This document shows, piece by piece, positions 59,931 to 64,000 of a DNA stretch of 64,000 bases. How positions within the stretch are numbered: position 1 is the first letter of the stretch; every line of letters starts with the position of its first letter. This DNA comes from Chitinophaga pendula (GTDB lineage Bacteria; Bacteroidota; Bacteroidia; Chitinophagales; Chitinophagaceae), in NCBI RefSeq assembly GCF_020386615.1, contig NZ_CP077769.1, positions 3,968,001-4,032,000 of the forward strand, written 5' to 3'. The translations under genes were made by a program, and so were the position numbers. The notes beneath the pieces are model-generated. The model was not told the origin of the DNA. It searched no databases and saw only the letters and a list, made by a program, of their open reading frames with translations.

Positions 59931-60887
59931 TTAATTATTGACGTATTTTAAAGTAGTGGTCTTAAGTAGTTTACCAATTTTACGGTTGATCGTTTTGTGT
60001 GATGCTACGCGGCCTTTTGTATCAAATTCATACTCATAGCCAAGTATGCTTACCGCCCCTTCTCTACGCTCCACCGGGAGGTTCAGTGCTTTAAATATAG
60101 GCAAGCCGTTTTCCATTTGTTCTTTCAGGTATTCAGGATCACCGGGCTGACCCGGCTTCCCTGTATGGTAGGCGATGCTGATAGAATCTGGTAAATAAGC
60201 ATCGGTAGGATAATACTGCTGATTCAACAGAAAGTTGCCGGTTTCTGCATCTACGCGCCAGCGTTTTTCGTACGTATTGTTTCCCTCATATGTCCTCTCT
60301 GTACGTCCGGAGATATAGTTAGCTGAAACACTATTGTAGGAATAAACTTCTTCTGTCCTACTCTCGTTAGCTCCCGCTTCGTTATAACTATACTTGTTCT
60401 TTCCACGGATAAGTCCATCACTATTATAAAGTGCAACCGTCCTTTCCTGCAGGTAGGCATTGGCAGATGGCGTCGATCTCATCCAGCGTTCAACGGATTG
60501 TATCCTTGTTGAACTTGCCACGTAGGTGAATCGGTATTCTCTTATAAAATCAACATCTACCAGAGGTAGGCTAGCGCCGCCGCTATTTCTCCTTTTCCCT
60601 TTGAAATGATCAGTAACCAAGCTTAACCGACCAGATGCATCATAAGTATATTGCAAAGTATTAGTCCTATCGTACCAAAGCGGCACTAAATCTTCTGTTT
60701 TAATGAATATTTCTGCTAGTTTATAGCTATCTGAGGTGTAAGTATCCGGCAATGGGATACCTCTCTCGGTTTTGCCAGTCCTGGCGTTTTCTGTTTCCGG
60801 TTGAATCTTTTCTGCCGGAAGGTTGTTCTTTTTACAGGATGCCGCTACCAGCAACATGCCTGAAAGAATGCATGCAGTAATTCTCAT
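59931..60887 (-). CDS. Lipoprotein, YD-repeat-like, unknown function
   Basis: 318 residues. The N-terminus is a lipoprotein signal with lipobox LLVAASC (lipidated Cys18), so export and membrane anchoring are expected. The body has YD/RHS-like pieces (LQYTYDASGRLSLVTDHFKG, YNSDGLIRGKNKYSYNEAG, YEYEFDTKGRVASHK), which in Bacteroidota lipoproteins form beta-rich folds of unknown role. It begins 19 bp after the end of the Oar-like receptor gene and most likely belongs to the same transcript. No enzyme motif is seen. Confidence 0.82.
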   Translation of the reverse strand: MRITACILSGMLLVAASCKKNNLPAEKIQPETENARTGKTERGIPLPDTYTSDSYKLAEIFIKTEDLVPLWYDRTNTLQYTYDASGRLSLVTDHFKGKRRNSGGASLPLVDVDFIREYRFTYVASSTRIQSVERWMRSTPSANAYLQERTVALYNSDGLIRGKNKYSYNEAGANESRTEEVYSYNSVSANYISGRTERTYEGNNTYEKRWRVDAETGNFLLNQQYYPTDAYLPDSISIAYHTGKPGQPGDPEYLKEQMENGLPIFKALNLPVERREGAVSILGYEYEFDTKGRVASHKTINRKIGKLLKTTTLKYVNN

Positions 60888-60906
60888 GAGATATAATGTT
60901 TAAGAT

Positions 60907-63900
60907 TTAAAAGGAATATCGTGCTCCTGCCTGTAATTGCCAGCGGGAAGCGATGGGATCTATTGAATATGGTTTTCCCGGGTCAGTGAATTTATACAAG
61001 GGATAGCCTTCTGAACTACGTGCCGGGATGTATGGCTGAAGGCCAACGCTCGCGGTGGAGTTGTAAGTATTAGGTGCGAAATAAACAGTCCCCCAGTCTT
61101 TCGAGATCAGGTTAGTGAGATTGATCACATCGAGGGAAAGGGTGATCGTATGTTGCTGTTTATTTGCTTTGCCCCAATGAATATCCTGTGCTATACGCAG
61201 GTCTGCATTATTATTCCAGGGTGTGCGGCCTGCATTACGTTCGGTAAAGTTACCACGCCGGGAACGGAGGTAGGCGTTATTGTCGACGAAGTGGTCGAAT
61301 GCTGCTGCTTGTTCACTCGGTGTGACGAGCACCGTATGGCCATCGTCGCCGACTATCGGTGCAAAGAAGCGGACAGCTTCTCCTGCTGCAGGGATATAAG
61401 CCAATGCCACCTGCTGTGGTGTACCCTGCGGTGTGAAATTCACGAAACCGTAAGTAAAAGGGCTACCGGATTGCGCTGTTACCAGTAAAGATATCTGGGT
61501 GGATAGCGCTTTTGACCATTCTTTACGATAGGACACTGTGGCCACGATACGATGCCTGGTATCGAAATTGCTATAGGCCAGGCCAGGATTGTTAGGGTTT
61601 AATGCCTGGTTCAGCTGCCAATTGGACTCCATGGAATTACGGATACCATTAGATACATCTTTGGACATACCGTAAGTGTAAGCTGCTGAAAACGACAATC
61701 CATTCGCAAAGCTATTGCTTACCTGCCCGGTAATACTGTAACGGTAACCCTTGCCGGTATTGGTCAGTTCATATGCATTAGCAATACGAGCATCTACACT
61801 CCCGTTGAATACGGGTTGTTTACGTAGTGATGCTGCTGTATCATAAATATAGTAGTAAGGAACATCTCTCAAGTTGATCTGGCGGAACATTACATCTTTA
61901 ATTGTTTTGGTATACATGGCTTCTACCGAATATTTAAATCCATTACTGGCATTATATTCTATCGCGAGGCTACCACGCAATACTGATGGCATTACAAAGT
62001 CGTTGTCGACCACATCTATCTGTGTTTGGCCTGCATTTGCATCATTTACTACTCGTCCCTGTTCCCAGGCAAAGCCCGCTATACCTGGGTAAGGATTACC
62101 AGCGGAAGGCCTTAGCGGGTCGGTACCTGGCCGATAGGGTGATGGTGGGTTGCCATCGGTACGCAGGTCGATCGCGCCGAAGGTGCGTCCGTTATTATAA
62201 TAAGCGTAACCCAGCCATGCCAATGGTATACGACCGGTAAAGAGCCCAGCGCCTCCCCGCAACACCCATCGCTGATCACCTGTCAGGTCTGCACGAAAGC
62301 CCAACCGGGGTGATATTTGAGGTCTGTCGAGATAGTTTTGTGAGATCATTCGCAACGGTGTATAGGTATAAGTAGTCCCAAAATCTGCATCTGTGACAGC
62401 ATTAGCAGCTCTTTCGCTCAACACCTGTTTATCCGGTACGTGTGTATAGTCTATACGCAGGCCGGGTGTAATGCGAAAGCGCTCTGAGATACGGATCTCA
62501 TCCTGCACGTATACGCTCAGGAAATTGATGCGGAAACGTGCAGCAGGGTGGTTGAACAGGTATACCCTGCTATTATTGGTATAGTTGAAATTACCTTGTA
62601 CCCGTTGAGGTTTGTTTACCAGAAAATCTTCTATGCGCTGATAGGTAACTCTGCCGTTCCATCCATTCACAAAGCCGTAGTCGATATTATAGAATTCGTT
62701 GTGGGTACCGAAGCTCAATGTATGTTTGCCTAGGCTCAGCGTCATATTATCCGTAAGTTCGAACGTGCGTTGTTTAAGGTTGAATATGGATGCTTCCCGG
62801 TCCGTACCAAAGAAAATGGTAGATCCCGGTGTTCTACCCACGATCTGTACCTGAGGGAAAGCCGGATCGCTTTGTGGTGTACGATAATCATGAATATGGG
62901 TATAACCCAGCATGAGGCTGTTGGTGAACCGGTTACTGAACCGCGTCTTAAGTTCGGCCACCGTAGATGACTGATTGTTCATTTGCCGATAAGCGATGCT
63001 GCCGAAGCGGAAACTGAATTGATCGCGTTCGAGGTGTAATGCACTGGAGCGGATCGTATTATTACGAAGTACCAGCTGGTTGCGGTCATTTATATTCCAA
63101 TCGAGGCGGTTAAAGAATTTCTCACTCTTCGCAGTTGCATTGTACAGGCCATCGGTACCCGGGTCGAAGTTGTACCTGTTGATGGTATGATTGCGGATTG
63201 CATCAGCATCTGCTTTACTGAGTATACCCGACGCTGCGATACTTCCGGCTACTTGCTGTGCGGGGTCCTGTCTCCGTGTTACTTCTGCATTCGTAAAGAA
63301 GAACAATTTGTTTTTGACCAGCGGGAGACCGACGCGGAAACCTGTTTGTATCTCATGAAAGGAAGCTGGCATCTTTTTTTGCTTTTCTGTGCCGGTCCGA
63401 TCTGGTCCTATCATGGAAGCATTCCTTCCATATGCATATACAGATCCATGTATTTCATTTGTGCCGGAGCGCGTCACGGCATTGATACTTCCTCCGGTGA
63501 AATTACCAATCTTCACGTCATATGGAGCCAGGTATACCTGCATGTCTTCGATGGCATCCAGGGAGATCGGATTGGTACGGGTAGAACTACCCGGCATATT
63601 AGAAGTGCCTGTTTGTCCGCCGGTAGAAGGACTAAAGCCGATAGCATCGTTGTTGACAGCACCGTCTATTGTTACGTTATTATAGCGAAAGTTGGTACCG
63701 GCAAAGCTATTGTCCCGGGAGCCCTGTGGTACGGTGCGTGTGATGTCTGTAATGCTGCGGGAGATGGTGGGCACCTGTTGTATTTGCTGCTGGCTGATGC
63801 TTTTTCCGGTACCGTAGGTATTTATTTTAGTTGTTTTGGTACCCTTTACCACCAGCTCCTGCAGTAGCTTGCTACTCTCGGTCAGGCTCAGGTTCAGTGT

Positions 63901-64000
63901 AAGCGCTTCTCCCAAGGAGACCTTAGGGATGTTTCTTACTTCAGGATTCATGCCCATGAACTTTGCTTCTACTATATAAGGACCTCCTATACGCAATCCA
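60907..64000 (-). CDS. Oar-like TonB-dependent receptor (partial, 5' end beyond window)
   Basis: More than 1030 residues. The frame stays open to the right edge, and the ATG at 63996 is internal: the text MRIGGPYIVEAKFMGMNPE is the end of a carboxypeptidase-regulatory-like domain whose start is outside. Then follow a plug (INTYGTGKSISQQQIQQVPT, DAIEDMQVYLAPYDVKIGNF, GGSINAVTRSGTNEIHGSVY) and a long barrel ending in WQLQAGARYSF. This layout matches Oar/OmpA-related TonB receptors of Bacteroidota rather than siderophore receptors. It is an outer-membrane protein with unknown ligand and is followed by a lipoprotein gene in the same unit. Confidence 0.92.
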   Translation of the reverse strand, partial: GLRIGGPYIVEAKFMGMNPEVRNIPKVSLGEALTLNLSLTESSKLLQELVVKGTKTTKINTYGTGKSISQQQIQQVPTISRSITDITRTVPQGSRDNSFAGTNFRYNNVTIDGAVNNDAIGFSPSTGGQTGTSNMPGSSTRTNPISLDAIEDMQVYLAPYDVKIGNFTGGSINAVTRSGTNEIHGSVYAYGRNASMIGPDRTGTEKQKKMPASFHEIQTGFRVGLPLVKNKLFFFTNAEVTRRQDPAQQVAGSIAASGILSKADADAIRNHTINRYNFDPGTDGLYNATAKSEKFFNRLDWNINDRNQLVLRNNTIRSSALHLERDQFSFRFGSIAYRQMNNQSSTVAELKTRFSNRFTNSLMLGYTHIHDYRTPQSDPAFPQVQIVGRTPGSTIFFGTDREASIFNLKQRTFELTDNMTLSLGKHTLSFGTHNEFYNIDYGFVNGWNGRVTYQRIEDFLVNKPQRVQGNFNYTNNSRVYLFNHPAARFRINFLSVYVQDEIRISERFRITPGLRIDYTHVPDKQVLSERAANAVTDADFGTTYTYTPLRMISQNYLDRPQISPRLGFRADLTGDQRWVLRGGAGLFTGRIPLAWLGYAYYNNGRTFGAIDLRTDGNPPSPYRPGTDPLRPSAGNPYPGIAGFAWEQGRVVNDANAGQTQIDVVDNDFVMPSVLRGSLAIEYNASNGFKYSVEAMYTKTIKDVMFRQINLRDVPYYYIYDTAASLRKQPVFNGSVDARIANAYELTNTGKGYRYSITGQVSNSFANGLSFSAAYTYGMSKDVSNGIRNSMESNWQLNQALNPNNPGLAYSNFDTRHRIVATVSYRKEWSKALSTQISLLVTAQSGSPFTYGFVNFTPQGTPQQVALAYIPAAGEAVRFFAPIVGDDGHTVLVTPSEQAAAFDHFVDNNAYLRSRRGNFTERNAGRTPWNNNADLRIAQDIHWGKANKQQHTITLSLDVINLTNLISKDWGTVYFAPNTYNSTASVGLQPYIPARSSEGYPLYKFTDPGKPYSIDPIASRWQLQAGARYSF

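Overview
The window looks like a Bacteroidota chromosome, most likely a Chitinophaga-type member of the Chitinophagaceae. This is inferred from style (two TonB receptors with carboxypeptidase-like N-terminal domains, a SusC/Oar-like receptor paired with a lipoprotein, weak Shine-Dalgarno sites, TAnnTTTG-type promoter candidates), not from a database match. About 45 kb (13.8-58.6 kb, minus strand) is one non-ribosomal peptide synthetase (NRPS) operon. It is flanked by a plus-strand fatty-acyl cassette (10.3-13.8 kb) and by ordinary accessory genes.

Left flank (1-10.2 kb). The window opens inside a second NRPS gene that begins with a starter-type condensation domain. Next come a DUF4157 (eCIS-core-like) protein with four 81-bp tandem repeats and a decayed, frameshifted C-terminal part, a shortened VOC protein, an aldo/keto reductase, a TonB-dependent receptor, an SDR oxidoreductase and an SRPBCC protein. 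Five good intrinsic terminators lie in the window; four of them separate these left-flank genes.

Biosynthetic region. Plus strand: ketosynthase - ACP - ketosynthase - phosphopantetheinyl transferase. Minus strand, in transcription order: NRPS-1 (Cstarter-A[Ser]-T-E), NRPS-2 (docking-C-A[Asn-like]-T-C-A[unknown]-T-E), an O-carbamoyltransferase, NRPS-3 (docking-C-A[Thr]-T-C-A[Ser]-T-E-C-A[Ser]-T-C-A[Gly]-T-C-A[Asp-like]-T), NRPS-4 (docking-C-A[Thr]-T-E-C-A[Gly-like, with an inserted luciferase-type monooxygenase]-T-E), a CmlA-type diiron beta-hydroxylase and an ANT(6)-like nucleotidyltransferase. No thioesterase, MbtH protein or transporter was found in the window. Colinear reading gives acyl-D-Ser-Asn-D-X-Thr-D-Ser-Ser-Gly-Asp-D-Thr-(Gly). 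The oxidised terminal Gly suggests release as a C-terminal amide, as described for MtaG/MelG in myxothiazol and melithiazol assembly. The product is therefore predicted to be an N-acylated, carbamoylated, possibly beta-hydroxylated peptide amide. The substrate calls were read by eye from ten-residue codes.

The NRPS genes are heavily recombined. Blocks of 1.2-3.2 kb are almost identical between modules, and several breakpoints fall inside adenylation domains, giving chimeric A domains and one D-specific C domain with no epimerase before it.

Right flank (58.6-64 kb): a GNAT acetyltransferase, then a lipoprotein downstream of an Oar-like TonB receptor that runs off the window.
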